Source: Russula earlei (taxonomy: Eukaryota; Basidiomycota; Agaricomycetes; Russulales; Russulaceae). Taken from it: a stretch of 64,000 bases of DNA. The stretch's first letter is position 1. Every line of letters begins with the position of its first letter. The position numbers were made by a program, and so were the translations under genes. Positions 10,900 through 23,708 of this stretch are shown one piece after another. The notes below the pieces were generated by a model that saw only the letters and a program-made list of their open reading frames with translations, had not been told where the DNA came from and did not search any database. The DNA lies in the NCBI GenBank assembly GCA_025769875.1, contig JAGFNK010000005.1:62001-126000 (forward strand). The letters are read 5' to 3'.

Positions 10900-13671
10900 T
10901 CACCGTGGGGCGGTGGAGAGGTAGGACCCCGCCACGAGGCATAAATTTCGTGGCGTGAAATGGACAGTCGAAATAGGGGTTCGCTTGGTGGGGAATGTCG
11001 CAAGGAGATCCGTCCTGCATTTTCATGAGATGGATACACAAGGAAAGTAATGAACAACCCACGTCTCAACTACATCTGGACCCGGATCCTTCGTGTGATG
11101 GGAGCCAGTGCCGCCCCCGATACCATTGGTTCGGGATGTCTCAGGTAACCCTCCCGTACCTCTGACGTCCCAGCACCTGACCGTCCAGTCTGCCCCGCCG
11201 GTGACCAGCACCGAAGACTCTGCACTGAAAGCGAGTGAATACACCGAGGCCGTGTGTCCGGTCATCTTTTTAACTCGGCGTCCAGATCCGAGGTCCCATA
11301 GATTGATGGCCAAGTCCTCGCCTAAGAGTGACCCGTTCAGCAGAGCTCTCGACGCAGTGGGGATGGACTCACCTGCTGTAGCTAAATACCGGCCATCTGG
11401 ACTGAAAGCAAGGTTGGAGACGATGCCTTGGTGGCCAATGAAGACGCGAACGGAGCTTCCTCTCTGAACATCCCATAATCGGGCGGTCCAGTCGCTTGAA
11501 CCCGTGGCTATGTACAACGAGTTGGGATGGAATCGGACGCACTGCTCAAAAATAAGTTTCTGACCGCCTGCAACGTATCCTGGTGCTCACATCAACGTCA
11601 CTTGCGTGACCCGCGTATATTCGCAGGGTGGAGATTCGGTCCGTTGACCAAAGACGTGCAGTACGATCTCGACTGGCTGTTGCAAAATAGATACCCATAG
11701 GACTCCAGTCAACATCCCAAACTGGATTTTGATGTCCTCTATATGCAACTACGTTCGTCATGGTGTCCATAGACCATAACCTTGCCGTCGCATCGGCCGA
11801 GCCAGACAATAGATATTTAGGTGGTGCGGCAGAGCCGGCGATAGGGTCAAATGCAAGGGAATAAACTGGTCCACTGTGTCCGATAAGTTTGCGTGTAGGT
11901 GATACTCCCTTTTCTCGAAGAGAGTTGAGAGCAGAAGCTGTGAATAGATCATCAGCGAGCAGCAAGTAAAGGTCTTATGGTGCCTTACAATCCCGAATGT
12001 TGTTGAGCCGAAAGTCGCTTTGTAGACCATTCAACGGTTCTCCCTTTAAATTCCATAATCGAATGTAACTCTCCTCGAAACCAGCGGCCATTAGTGACGT
12101 GTCCATAGAGAATGTACAACAAGGAGAGCTAGTTGTGATTTGTCAACAAACCTGCCAACAACAGCAAGAGAACTGGAGAGGCGAACCCTTCATGAACATC
12201 ATGCAAAGTGTATGCACATATACTAGGCAGACTGAGCTGCCGTGGCGTTGCACCCTGAGAAGTGTTGCCATCCGCGGGAGAGTGTACGCTCGAGTCCAGC
12301 CTTATCCGCTTTCTAGCATCCCTCACCCTCTCGACCTCCCGTCTCACGTCTACTGTTTTGAAGGTTTGGGGGTGTGGCAAGAGATCCGCAATCGTAGGAG
12401 AGACCAACCCAGCAGCTGTGCTAGGACGGAAAAGACGGCTGTCGTATTGGACTGTGGGGTCCCTCTCAATGATTGCGTGTTCTCGTAGAGCTTTCTCGGT
12501 TTCTGTACGAAGTTCTTCTGAAATGGGAACTGGCCCAAGTTTCAGTTCTCCGGCCGCGCTGTTGAATGCCTGCGGATTTGTATACGGGGTCGACGTTCCG
12601 TTGGGCTGGGGTATGAGTGAAGAGAGAAGACCTGTGCTGTCCTCCCAAGATGAAAAAGACTTGGATGCACTCGTCGTAGCCACTGCAATGAGTTCGAATC
12701 AACTCAACCGACAGTGCGGAGACAACCATACTCACCGTCAAATCTGAGGTGATTATTAACAACTCGCATGACCGCCGCTCGACCTCTTCTTCCTCGTTCA
12801 CCAGAGAAGCCGTCGCCGACACCAGGAGCCTCTCCTCCCACGCCTTCTGTGAGCCAGCCCAAGAGTAATGCGAAACCGGATCGAGACATCTGAACGGTGT
12901 ACTTTTCATTTCTGAAGCGTTGTGCTGTCTCGTCACTCTGAATGTGTGACGGCAGACGAAGCGTCGAAAGTCGGTGTATGACATTGCTGTGCAACGGTTC
13001 CAGTGATGGAGAAAACGTCTCGAAGAACTCATGAGCTAACACCTGACGGTTATGCACATCATGACACCAGTAGTGTTCGGTACTCACCAGCATCTTTAAA
13101 CCCAAACTGGACAAGATCTAAATAAAAGTGACAAAATATTGGGAAGATAATGGGCCGAAACTCGGGCTAGATCCTGTTGTGAGGAGCAGTAACGGAATGA
13201 ACGCGTCAAACGTACACGGTATATGTCCAAGGATCCCTCCACCCAAGCTTCTAGTTCCCTGAAGCCTTCATGCTTGTCATTGGGGTCAAGAGATAATATC
13301 TCCTCAGCTCCAACAGGACCAATACTCGCAATGAGATTCTGTAAGTTTGAAGAGTTGACCACTGTTGCGAGCTCCTTCTGCACTCCTAAGGTCGTCTTGA
13401 GAGTATTTTCACCGGGTTGAGTGGGCTTTTCAGCGAAAAGGGCAAGTTTTTTTACGAGTTCATCCCCAGATATAGAGACGGGAGATTTTCCCTTGTCCTC
13501 GGAAGAACCAATGGATTCTGTGAGTGCCTGCTCTGCGAATTTATGGCCTCTGGCTCGAAGATATTCCAAAACCAGGCGATCTGCGCTGAGAGTTGCCTGA
13601 CTTGTCTCCGCAGAACCAGGTGCTGGAGTTGATGCATCTGGTGTGGAAGCGGTGGGTGTAGCGGCCGACAT
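10900..13671 (-). CDS. TAF5: TFIID subunit TAF5 (WD40)
   Basis: Scaffold subunit of TFIID, and of SAGA in fungi. It starts at 13671 (MSAATPTAS) with a LisH-like helix (LVLEYLRARGHKFAEQAL). The TAF5 NTD2 helical domain follows across introns, including PEFRPIIFPIFCHFYLDLV and SPSLEPLHSNVIHRLSTL. A linker then leads to at least six WD40 repeats, for example GHSGPVYSLAFD, GHQNPVWDVDWSP, GHASDVDCVRFHP, GHQGIVSNLAFSPDG and GHTASVYSLAFS, each closing with an RLW/LWD/RCW motif. The last exon (11014-10900) supplies the family end TFPTKRTPIS..FTPRNLCLVAGSY before TGA. About ten exons; I checked the main junctions but not every base. Identification is firm. Confidence 0.93.
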
Positions 13672-13855
13672 GGCAGTCGCATTCTCTGTACATTCTTCTC
13701 TGCGTATACCTCCAGTGCCTGCTACGCTGCACGTGATCACACACACACACTACACATGCTTCACGATATCATATTCATTACATCCACATACATTCGCGAA
13801 AGAAAAAAGTATACCAGATACTTCTATCCTGTCTAATATTCGACCGGGCTGCAGT

Positions 13856-15960
13856 TCAGAAGTGCTCCTGTAGACAAGTCAGGTTTTAGTGCAAAACTTC
13901 TCGTTTGCAATTGCTCACCTTCGCAAAGGTAAAGTTGACAGCAGCCGACGAGTTTTCCACCGTGGCCTCCTTGATTGCCCTCGCAATAGGAGTAGGGCCG
14001 CAGAAATAGGTCTGATTTCGTGAGGTCAGCTAACAAGTCGGAATGGTCGTGCCTGACATACTCCAACGGTGGTCTTGAGCTGCGCGGTAGTTCCTGGTAT
14101 GTACTGCCCAGACTCAATCGCTTGGCGCATACGTCCGTAGATGGCCTTCCAGTCGGGGCGACCGAACATCGTACGAGAGCGGAGTAACGTCAGAGGATCA
14201 TATTCTGCTCCAGCATCATTGACGGCAATATTCCACAGCATGTCATCACCGATCTTCTGCGTGAGGTAGATGTTGATCCGAAGGAAGTTCGCTATGAGAA
14301 TCAAAATCAGAAATGCTCTGCGACGAATAACACGGACCTACGATCAGCTTGAGCAGCCTCAACTTCCTGCAAGAGACTCTGGAACCACCCAAACGAGGGG
14401 GCATCACGACAAATCCAGAAGAACTCAACCCTACGCAAACTGCCAAGATGGCCACTTCGCTGACGATACCATATGTGTTTCAAAATGGAGGCGAAGGGGG
14501 TTACACCTATTCAGATATGAGACAAGGAAACGGGTCTGAAACCAAGAGTCATACCAATGCCAGCGCCAACCAGAACGGCAATCTCCACGTTGAAAACATC
14601 TTCAGCTGGAGCGCCGTAAGGGCCATCGACTCGCACGACGGGAAGAGGACGAGTGACGCTGGATGGGTCAAGCTCAACGAAATCTCCGCGAGACCCCCTG
14701 AAACTAGGTTCTTTCTCATCTTTTCTCCACCTTTCATTGCGGCCTGCGTAAGAGCAGCTACAACGCTTGGTCCAGCACCGACACGCTCGCCAAGAGCCTG
14801 AGTCCAATCCCCGACCTGACGGATGTGGATTGAAACGTATGGGTCCTCGGGGGCCGACGTAATAGTGAACTAGATATCTATTTGAGCCCTCACATCACTG
14901 AGGTGGAAAGTTAACAAACTAACAGGATGCCATTGCCAGCGGGAGATCTCGGGAACTTGGAGGAACAACCATTGCCCTGCAGTGTATTTGAAACTAGGCT
15001 TCACGATACGAAGCTCCATAGCACCTGTACGAGATAAGTGTAAGTAAACAAATGAAAAGAAAAGTGCGTTGTATGACGCACCGCTTGGGTGAACTAGAAG
15101 CTTGGATAACCTTGTAGCTCTTCTCGCGCGAATCTCGCGATAAACCCGCTCTCCAAAATAGAGAATACCAGGCCATATGATGAATCTCCAACTCTCATAC
15201 CCAAGGCAGTGCTTCGTGGAATAGAAAGGAAAGCTGGAGATGTAATCCGGGTCCACCGAATCGCGGACGAAACATCCAGTGGCGTGCGTATACAAGGCAA
15301 TCATGAAAAAGAACGCAAGATGATGTGTATACCAGAAAGCCTCGAAACACTGGGCGCGTATCTTGTGGTGGGCGGTTGTGTACATTAGGACCATTACAAA
15401 AAGCATGAAATGGCCAGTGATACCACCGGCCTGAGTGTAGTGGATTTGAAGCGCCAACTGTGGCCGGACCTCTACAAAGCGAGTGAGAGGTGTTAAGACA
15501 ACAGAAACGAGGAACGCACCAGTTCGCTCGACATTGAGGAAGTTGACATAGTGAGCAGTAGTGTGTACCATCGCCCAGAACGCCATGGAGTATGCAACCT
15601 GTCTATGGAACCAAATGTTTTCGTCGGCAGGGAATAACCACGTCAACTTGGGGCGGATGATGCGGATGACATTGCGAAGCATGGGAAGGAGGATAAGGCC
15701 TCCGTCATAGGCGAGAACCAGACCAGCTCCACGAGATGTCCAGACAGAAAACTTGAGGCCGTTCAGGACGGCAAGTTTATGGTTTGTTTGCTGACGGTGA
15801 GATGCGTAGGTAAACTCTGACGATGTGTGAAACTCTGTTAGAGGCGCACCTGGGAGTACCACCCATAAGCAAACCAAGCCAGATGCGACCCGTAGAACAG
15901 GACGTTAAAGAGGAGCCTCCTGGGTGTAAGAAATTCGCGGTGAAACCAGCTCTCTCCCAT
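13856..15960 (-). CDS. NOXA: NADPH oxidase NoxA (gp91phox-type)
   Basis: Superoxide-producing flavocytochrome used by fungi for differentiation and hyphal fusion. It begins at 15960 ([19 protein letters not shown]), with no long N-terminal extension or EF hands, which fits NoxA rather than NoxB/NoxC. The ferric-reductase core carries heme histidines in [10 protein letters not shown] and [10 protein letters not shown]. The FAD-binding [15 protein letters not shown] is joined across an intron, followed by GPYGAPAED and the NADPH-binding [14 protein letters not shown]. The C-terminus is [16 protein letters not shown], and the last exon ends in KEHF before TGA, the invariant family ending. About 550 residues in several exons. 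Regulators such as NoxR are not in this window. Confidence 0.94.
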
Positions 15961-16218
15961 GTTGAAGCGTTGGTGACTGGAGTGTGTGTGATGTCTGGTC
16001 CCGCCAAACCAGAAAAAAAAAATGAATGAAAAGAGAGTGAAAGAAGAGAGGCTGAAAAAGGCCAAGCGAAGGGAGTTGAGGGGAACAAGTGCAGCGACTC
16101 TAAATGCCACACGGCGAGTGTCGTTTGTTGCCTTCGGCCAATTCGGCGATCAGCAACCATAGTAACCTTGCGCCCAGTGTAATCGACCATTGTTACGAAT
16201 AACAAATACAGACGTCAA

Positions 16219-17067
16219 TCAGCCCTCGTAACGATATGAAACCATAGCCTCAATCCTGTGAACGTCGGTGCTGAAACTCCGTAGCTTCACTTGCTGGCTC
16301 TTACTGGCCTCAATGGCGAGCGGATCCGTATCCACCCACTCATTCGCAGGGACGTCGGCAGACTCGTGCGTGTACACGAGGATGTTGAATACGGTTGGCT
16401 CATCGATAATGGGTAGAAATGTCACCGTTGACACGATTTGTTTCAGGATTGAGCGTATTTCAGCTTGGATCTCCGCTTCCGGTTTATTTGATTGCGCCCT
16501 GTCACCGTTGGTGTTCAACGATCAAAATCAAAGGCTGTTAACAGTAACCCACTGTCCACCCGTCCCCTGGGAGGGTTGTTCAACAAGATTGATATCAAAG
16601 GCCCATCGTTCGAGAGGTGTCCTTGAGTCTTTGGATATAATTGCCACAACTAGCTGCGTCACCGCCCCCGTAAGCAACCATGCTATGTGCCCGCATGTTA
16701 GAAACTCCGGTTGAGGCATAACCATCCGCTTACTGCTGATTTGTATCAAAATTCTGGACATGGTGTGAGAATAAGGCCCAGAACAGGAGAGGTAACGGGA
16801 AGTACTTCTCGAGATAGTTCTCCAGAGCTAAATCTTGGGTGATTAACACGGTCTGGCCATATTTCTTGACCATATGAAAGTCATCGGCAGGGTACACTCC
16901 CCGTTGAAACAGGATCCTACGTTGATTCAGCGAAAGGCAGCCTACCTATGATAGCAGCCGGACACTACTGACGTGTTCACTGCATATTTGAAAAATTCGG
17001 TGACAAGATCTGTGGATCCTTTGAGAGTGATCGATTGGCGAAGGGCGGCTTGCTTTGTGGGGGCCAT
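16219..17067 (-). CDS. MAD2: Spindle checkpoint protein Mad2 (HORMA domain)
   Basis: Checkpoint HORMA protein that inhibits Cdc20-APC/C. Five exons, 17067-16973, 16916-16806, 16753-16734, 16682-16553 and 16498-16219, have exactly matching phases and give 211 residues (human 205). Matching motifs are SITLKGSTDLVTEFFKYA, RGVYPADDFHMVKKYGQT, SKDSRTPLERWAFDI, IRSILKQIVSTVTFLP and LRSFSTDVHRIEAMV near the C-terminus. The third exon is only 20 nt and encodes the ILIQIS helix segment between ENYLEK and TWLL; leaving it out breaks the frame and the domain. Divergent from the nucleoporin gene, 332 bp between start codons. Confidence 0.95.
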
Positions 17068-17399
17068 AGTCGGGACTGGACCGTGGAACGCTGGTGGAAA
17101 CCTGCGTCTTCGGTGCGAGCCACAGACGCGTTCCGTCGTCGTTTGAAAGCGAGCGCGTCCCTCCACGTGAGCAACCGTGGGCTCATGTCTGGATGCCCTC
17201 AACATGCCAGCCAGTAGTCTTATACAATATGGTCACTAGTGTGATATGTACGTAGGCTGGGAATCGATCCTTTCGTCCTGTTATTGTGAGAGTGGCACGT
17301 GGGTGGACATACGCGCCGTTTTGTCTGCTGAACGCCCGCGCTCACGCTCAAGGCTCGGCTTCGTCCTTGCTGAGCACGTCCACTGGACCCACTCTGGCC
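17068..17399. promoter_or_regulatory. Short divergent promoter, MAD2 / nucleoporin
   Basis: A 332-bp gap between two divergent ATGs must hold both promoters. No TATA box or named motif stands out. An in-frame ATG at 17286 extends the nucleoporin frame upstream, but the family-like sequence begins at 17400. Confidence 0.5.
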
Positions 17400-20300
17400 A
17401 TGCAAATCCAAGCAACGCCCTCAATACCGGAGCTGCCTCTCCTGCAAGGCGCAAGCCAAGTTCTCCAGGACTATTTCGCCAAAGACTCCCAGGTCATTCC
17501 TGACATCGGCGAACTACTAGCTCTTCGTAGGGTCGGTTCAACCACACGCACAGTAGAGATGCTCAGCCCTCTTTTCCAGCTGGCATCCCTTCTTCCGCCT
17601 CATACTCCGTTTCTCCCGACGACTATCGTGTTCCGTTTCAAAAAAGGCGGTTAATCGCTATTCCTGAGGGCTTGTTTCAATTCTACAACAGTCCGTTCCC
17701 TTATCTCTGCCGTGTCTCAATGCTTACACCTATAAACAGCTACAGATGTCATTTCACACATGGGGCTCCTGTCAGAAATTCAAAGAGTTTGGGTTGCAAT
17801 AGACCATAAACTTTTTCTCTGGGATTATGTGGAAGGGTGTGGTCCGCTTGTCTTCCTGCCTTACTCAAATTAACGTTCAATTCAGCCAAGACCTAAGCTC
17901 CTTTGTGGATCAACCAGACGTCATCACCCATGTCGCGATTGTCAACCCCAAGCTGGGCGTCTTTGTTGACGAGATCAACTATCTACTCATTCTGTGCACC
18001 CCATTAACCGTCATCCTCCTAGGAGTCTCCGCGACAGACGTTCTTGGACCTAATCATACTATTCGCAAAGAGATTAAACTCTTTGACTTGGATATGTCTG
18101 TGCCATGTGATGTGGAGATGATATCCATAGCCGGAACCGCTGACGGTCGAATATTCATGGTCGGCTCTCAAGATGGACATCTATATGAATTGCATTACCA
18201 GGAAAAGGAGGGTTGGTTTGACCGGCGCGTCCAGCTGATTAACCATTCTGTTGGTGGCGTCCAGAGCTTCCTCCCCCGGTTCACCACTCCTCGCGCAGAA
18301 GGTAAGCTCCAGCTATACATCCCGCACCAAATTTGTTGCAATTGGCCTCCAGATCGCATTGTTTCTGTAGTCTCAGATCCGAGCAGAAACCTCTTTTACA
18401 CGCTGACCGCGAACAGCACCATCTCCGTGTACTACGCGACGAGCAACAAGTCTGTTCAGATTTCGCAGACTATTCAAAATTTATACAAACTGGCTCAAGA
18501 AAAAGCGCCTGGTTCGCCGGCCATCACACCCAAGCACTTTCATGTCATTTCCTTGCACGTTATCACTCAGGAAGAAACTCGATCGGGTTTGCAGTTGATG
18601 GCTATGACTATGAATGGTGTCCGCCTATACTTCTCTGCGTCCGCGAGTCCATATGGCTACTATCCCGCAAGCGATGCCCGAGTTCAACGCCCTTTACAAC
18701 TGATCCATCTTCGCCTCCCACCTACCAATCTGCTTCATCCCGATGAACAATCCAACCCTTACTTCTCGGGTGGCGCTGGCTATTCATCCCGTCATCCTCA
18801 AGCTCCACCAACATCGCGACCGTTTGTACTATCGGAATTGGAGAACTCCGCTTATGCTGCTGGCCTGACTATTGCCGCACATCCCGGGGACACCGATGGG
18901 ACCGATTTTCTTCTCTGCATGTCGCCTGATCTGACACGTATTGGCGCTCTCGGTCAGACACCACAACAGACTTCGCAGCCGACAGGGGCACCTTTCGGTG
19001 CTGTTGCTAGCTTCCCAGCGGCCGCCATTGACAGAGAGGGCTGCTTTGCTCACTATCCCGGGGCGGACCTGGGGTATGGCTGCACTTCCCCGGCCCAAGA
19101 ACGCGGTCACCCTCACCAGCCCGGATTCAAACACTCCGATTCCAATTGTAACAAATGAACTCGCGTACCAGTTTTTAGAACCACCACGACAATTCCTAAT
19201 CCTTACCAATGTGGGGATTACGGTGTTGGCAAAACGTCGAGCTTTAGATTGGTTGCGTGACGCCATCGAGGAAGTTCACGCCGAAGGGAATGTTCAGCCT
19301 ATCATCGACTTCCGAGACAGGTAAAAACCGCCATTATGGGTCTTAGTCGGATAATATACTCACGCGCTCCCTAGTTTTGGCCGAGACCAAACATGTGCCA
19401 TGCTCTTAGCCTTAGCTAGTGGAAATGCATTCCTCGAGTTTGGCGAGCAATCTATCAGTGGATCGATCACGAGTCTTGCACCTGAGCTTATCAACGTCGT
19501 GAAGCAAGCCTTCTACGACTGTGGTGAGCGTCCAATGTGGGCTGAGCGGATGACATATGGGACTGGTGAACATTTTCCCTGGTGCGATATCCACATGCAA
19601 TTAACTTGGGCAGGTGATGGCTCAGGAACTGCGCTATTCAGCGGAAGACGGGAAGGATTCGCTTTGTATTTCGCACGGCTAATCCGGCCTATTTGGAAGA
19701 ACAAATTGATAAAGCCAGCGTACGTATCAACGACCTCGTTATGATGACATGCAAACCTTTCTTGAAGTGCGTCAGGACCCCAATCCAACATACCAGAAGA
19801 TATCTTGCTTATGGTGCAAAGTAATCTCTTTGCACTCCATAGCTTCCTAGAAGGGAACCCCCATCTTTTCCATTCTGCTACTGGGGACTTTTCAGGTGCT
19901 CGTGCAGCCCCTGCGAGTGACCAAGAAGCGTGGAAGGTTGACCACATCCACCTCACCTGGTTTCTCAATCCACTGATCGACATCTTCAGGCTGAACAAAA
20001 GTCGGTGGCAGAGCTGCAAGCATTATTGGCACGAACAATTGAAGGGGTTTCCTTCTTTCTTCTACTTATTGATCACCGCATCGGCGAGCTCATTGGCCAG
20101 TAAGTATCCTCTTCGATTGCTTTCCGCTTATGACTGAGTAGTTAAATAGGACGGATGCCACAATTCAGAGGCTTATGACCTCTATGACATTTGAAGAGCT
20201 CATCATCGGGCAAAATGGAGTGGCCGCCTCGAGAGCCCTCGTGAACGTGATAATCGACCAGCAAATAGGCCAGCAAATTGCTGTTAGTACCATAGCCCAG

Positions 20301-22366
20301 CTAGGGCTTTCCAACTTTAACTCATTGCTATCCTAGGTCGATACCATCAGCGATATCCTACAAACTCGCTGTGGTTCATTTTGCAGTACGGACGACGTGA
20401 TGCTCTATAAGGTTTGTATGTTGTGTACCTTCTCTGGCAACTGTTGGACCAGTTTTGTATAGGCTAAGGAGAGCGTACGAAGGGCAGTGGAAAGCCGTAA
20501 TCCACAGGAGCGTCAGAACTATCTTGGCGAATCATTAAGGTAGCTCCTTCGGTTCTCGATTGACTATTTGCCTCCGGAAGCTAATAAGATGTCCAGGCTG
20601 TTCATGAAGGGCGCCCGCATCATGGAGTTCGATAAGCTACGCGAAGTCATCGGTGACTACCAACAATTGGACTTTGCAAAAGGCGCCATTGAGCTTCCAT
20701 TATACTGTGCCGAAGCACTAGACTTTGATGGCCTTGGAAAGGAGTACTGGCTGATGGTCCCATTATCAGAGTCTTCAAAGCCGTTTGATGGACAGGGAGG
20801 CAGCAATAATGTGCCCGATGACTCTCGAAGACGTGCCTGGGAACGGCGAGCTCGATGCTATGATTTAGTTCTTGATTCACTCGAGGCTTCAGAGAATAAG
20901 GCTACGAGTGGTGATGGTGCTGCAGAACGCGTGCGATCCCACGCCTATGAATTAGCATTTGCAAGCGCCGACGAGATTTTCCACGCGCGATTATACGAGT
21001 GGGTGATCTCGAGAGGCCTTGCGGACGAGTTACTTGAGGTACGCAAGAGCCCTTCGAGTCCCCTCACTCATACCTCATCGCCGTACAGATGCGTCCTCCA
21101 TACCTCCAGGCTTATCTCCAACGTGAGCCTAGAACACTGGATAAATATCAGCTCCTCTGGCAGTTCTATGTCAAAGACGTTCAACCCCTCCGCGCCGCCG
21201 AAGTACTGGCCACGCTAGCAGAATCATACGAGTGCGTGTTGCCGATTGCGCCTGTTGTCATGCTTCTCAGTCCCTCTTAGATTCTCGCTATCTTTGGCCC
21301 AACGGATAGAATACTTGACGCTCGCTGTTGGCAATGCAAAGTCACATCCCGTGTCCGCAGGCGGAAAACACGAGTCTGCTATTGCCTTCTTGACGGATCT
21401 CGAGGAAAAATTAGAGGTCTCTCAAGTGCAACTTGAGATCTTCCATGCCCTGTCGCCCCGCCTTCAATCTCAACCGTCCGACCCAGATTTGAAGGAAAAA
21501 TTAGAGTTACTTGAGCGAGGGCTGTTCAGCATCACAGAAGTACGTGTTTCAAATCCTCGCGTGGGGAGTTCATTCGTTCATCGCCCTCACTTAGCTCTAC
21601 CAAGTGTACGCTGAGCCGTACGATCTTTTGGCGATCAAATTACTGGTCCTCCACGTCTCGCAACACCAAGATGAGGCGCTCGTCAAAGACATTTGGGACC
21701 GCCTGTTTCATGAGAGTAGGTCGAATCTGCGAAAAACAGCAGACTTGCACGCTGAAATTGCCCGGACAGCGGTGCATGGTGTCCCCCCCGCCGAAGCCCT
21801 GGATCTCATCCAACGAAAAGTCGTCCCGCTCGGTCAACGATTTCACGGCTCGGAATCGAGCTTTCCATTCAGTTCGTGCACTGCCCCGTCGTCCCCCCAC
21901 TACTTCGTCAGCGGTTTCTGATCGTCAGCGATGACAGAACATATCACCCGTCTTCTGGTTGAATTCCAGTTGGCCAATACGGACGTCGTGCCGCCGGGCT
22001 GGGTTGTCAGAGTGTTGGCACGGTGTGGCGTACCGTACGTGGAAATATGGGACGTATTTCATCAGATGTACGAGTCCCAGGTGTGTGCCGACGCCTGTCT
22101 TGTGGAATCAGATATCCTGACTTTGCTCGGGAAAGGTTCCCCCATTCAGCTCACAATCGGCTGTTCAAACACTCTCAGCCGCAATCTGCGTGCTTTTCCA
22201 GGATTGGTTAGAAGCGGAGAAGCAGTCGCCCGGTGAATATTTCCCTGCGGACCGTATCGATTCAGCAGTGGACGTGTATCATCGAGAGCTAGAGGCTGGT
22301 GACGCTCAGAGGTCTACACGTGAGGGTTATGAAAAGGTTCGACGGGAACTCAGGAGGTTTTGGTAA
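17400..22366 (+). CDS. NUP170: Nup155/Nup170-type inner-ring nucleoporin
   Basis: Large scaffold nucleoporin of the inner ring of the nuclear pore. The start at 17400 gives MQIQATPSIPELPLLQGAS. N-terminal propeller motifs follow over several exons: SPDDYRVPFQKRRLIAIPEG, GLLSEIQRVWVAIDHKLFLWDY, CDVEMISIAGTADGRIFMVG, and the segment FLILTNVGITVLAKRRALDWL. A helical C-terminal domain follows in many short exons (ALDFDGLGKEYWLM, EIFHARLYEWV, MTEHITRLLVEFQLANTDV). The last exon ends EKVRRELRRFW with TAA at 22364. The gene spans about 5 kb with many introns of about 50 nt. One frame change near 18950-19050 is explained by an intron whose acceptor precedes the segment ERAALLTIPGRTW. Exon borders in the helical half were not all fixed. 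The family is certain; the Nup170 symbol follows yeast usage. Confidence 0.92.
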
Positions 22367-22476
22367 CCCGTTACATGAGCATATCACTAGACGATCTGAT
22401 GGCGAACGAGGATAATACAAGGCATTCCCCATCATGACAGAAGCAACTACAAAACAGGGCCCACGCAGAAGTGGGA

Positions 22477-23708
22477 CTATGCGTTGACCTCGAGGATGCT
22501 AGCTTCTGCGCGGAGTAGGACACGTTTCGTCACCGCTTCCGTAAATTTGTACACTTGATAGATAACCCTGGAGAAAATTCGCATTGAATTGGCATGGACG
22601 TGTGAGATCCGCGGTGGAACAAGGACAACGGCTTACCGTAACGCCCCTACTACAAGGAGAAGGACGATAATAACTGCGGCGGTGTCCCGAGAGCCTCTGT
22701 TGCGCCTTCCCTGATTTCCCCTGGAGCGGGCGATCCACTGGATGGGGCCAAGAAGTGGCAAGGAGAACAGCATGTGGATCAAGGACGCGGCGCCCACGAC
22801 GGGCAAACCCAAGACGACGCGGCGAACGAAGCGCCAGAGGACGCCGCGGTCGGCCACGGCGGCCTGCGAGCCGTCGGGCGCGGCAGGAGCGGACGAGAAC
22901 GCGTCGGGGGCGAAGATGTCGCCGGCCTCGTCTTGGAGGATCCGCAGGGCGGCGCGGACGAGGTCGCGCCCGACGGAGTAAGGGTTCGTCCAGGTCCAGT
23001 AGCCGCCGCCGCCGCCGGTGGCGACGAAGATGGCGGAGGAGGCGTACGAGGCGTAGGAAGGGTCGTCCAGCGAGGAGAGGAGCGCGGTCGTGAGGAACGA
23101 GCACGCGTAGACGATCGCGGTGAACAGGACGGTGGACAGGGTCGCAATGGCAACTGTGAAAAGAGCGCGTGCGTGCGTGCGTGAACGGGTGTGAGAGGCT
23201 GACTTGGAGGGGGGGGGGGGACGTTCACACGGCGGGTGTAAACGCCGGATCAGGGGACGGACGGGGGGAGGCATACCTGGGTTGGTGGCGAGGCCGACTA
23301 TCTTGGTGCGCGCGAAGCGGTAACGGTAGTGGCACTGCGGGCAAACGAAAAAGGCCGAGGCGTTGACGGAGGTGTTCCTCCAGCGCTGGAGGCATACGAC
23401 GTGGACGTGCTGTTTTTTTTTTTTTTTTTTTTTTTTTTTTTGGGGGGGGGGGGGGCCGTTGGCGTTTGCGAAAATAAAAAATTGGTGGGCATTGAGATGG
23501 CGAACGGAAGACGAAACACGATTATCATTAGCGCGAGTGAAGCGGGAGAGGCGGGAGGAGCTTGCCCTACGCTGACGGTGCCACTGCACAAACAAGGACG
23601 GATGAGGCGGCCAAGGTCAGGGTCAGGTCCGTCGAAGCATATCCTACATTGAGTCTGGTGCTGTTGGTGTTCGTCTGTGTCCGGTGCTGCCGCGGGTTGA
23701 CGAGACAT
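22477..23708 (-). CDS. RING-CH (MARCH-type) membrane E3 ubiquitin ligase
   Basis: Exons 23708-23577, 23409-23277, 23153-22637 and 22567-22477 give 290 residues with consistent phases. The RING-CH finger spans the first intron: CRICFDG, LIRPCLCSGT, then HVHVVCLQRWR and FVCPQCHYRYRF, i.e. the C4HC3 spacing of membrane-associated ligases. At least two hydrophobic segments follow (VAIATLSTVLFTAIVYACSF and TAAVIIVLLLVVGAL), plus a Gly-rich loop. The conserved-looking end VIYQVYKFTEAVTKRVLLRA is in the last exon. It likely sits in ER/endosomal membranes and ubiquitinates membrane substrates, inferred from the family. The first intron (23576-23410) carries the extreme homopolymer tract described separately. 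Confidence 0.88.
23413..23455. repeat. T29-G14 homopolymer pair in an intron
   Basis: Twenty-nine T followed directly by fourteen G on the plus strand. On the coding (minus) strand this is poly-C then poly-A immediately before the CAG acceptor of the RING-CH gene's first intron. Tract lengths this great are prone to sequencing error. Confidence 0.9.

Noticed and set aside
16754..16805. Read-through of the MAD2 exon 2 frame (YFPLPLLFWALFSHH)
   Set aside because: It is intron sequence; splicing to the 20-nt exon gives the helix that aligns with Mad2 and keeps the frame.
22742..23184. Three plus-strand open frames within the RING-CH gene
   Set aside because: Arg/Gly-rich shadows of a GC-rich coding exon; the minus strand has hydrophobic segments and intact splicing.
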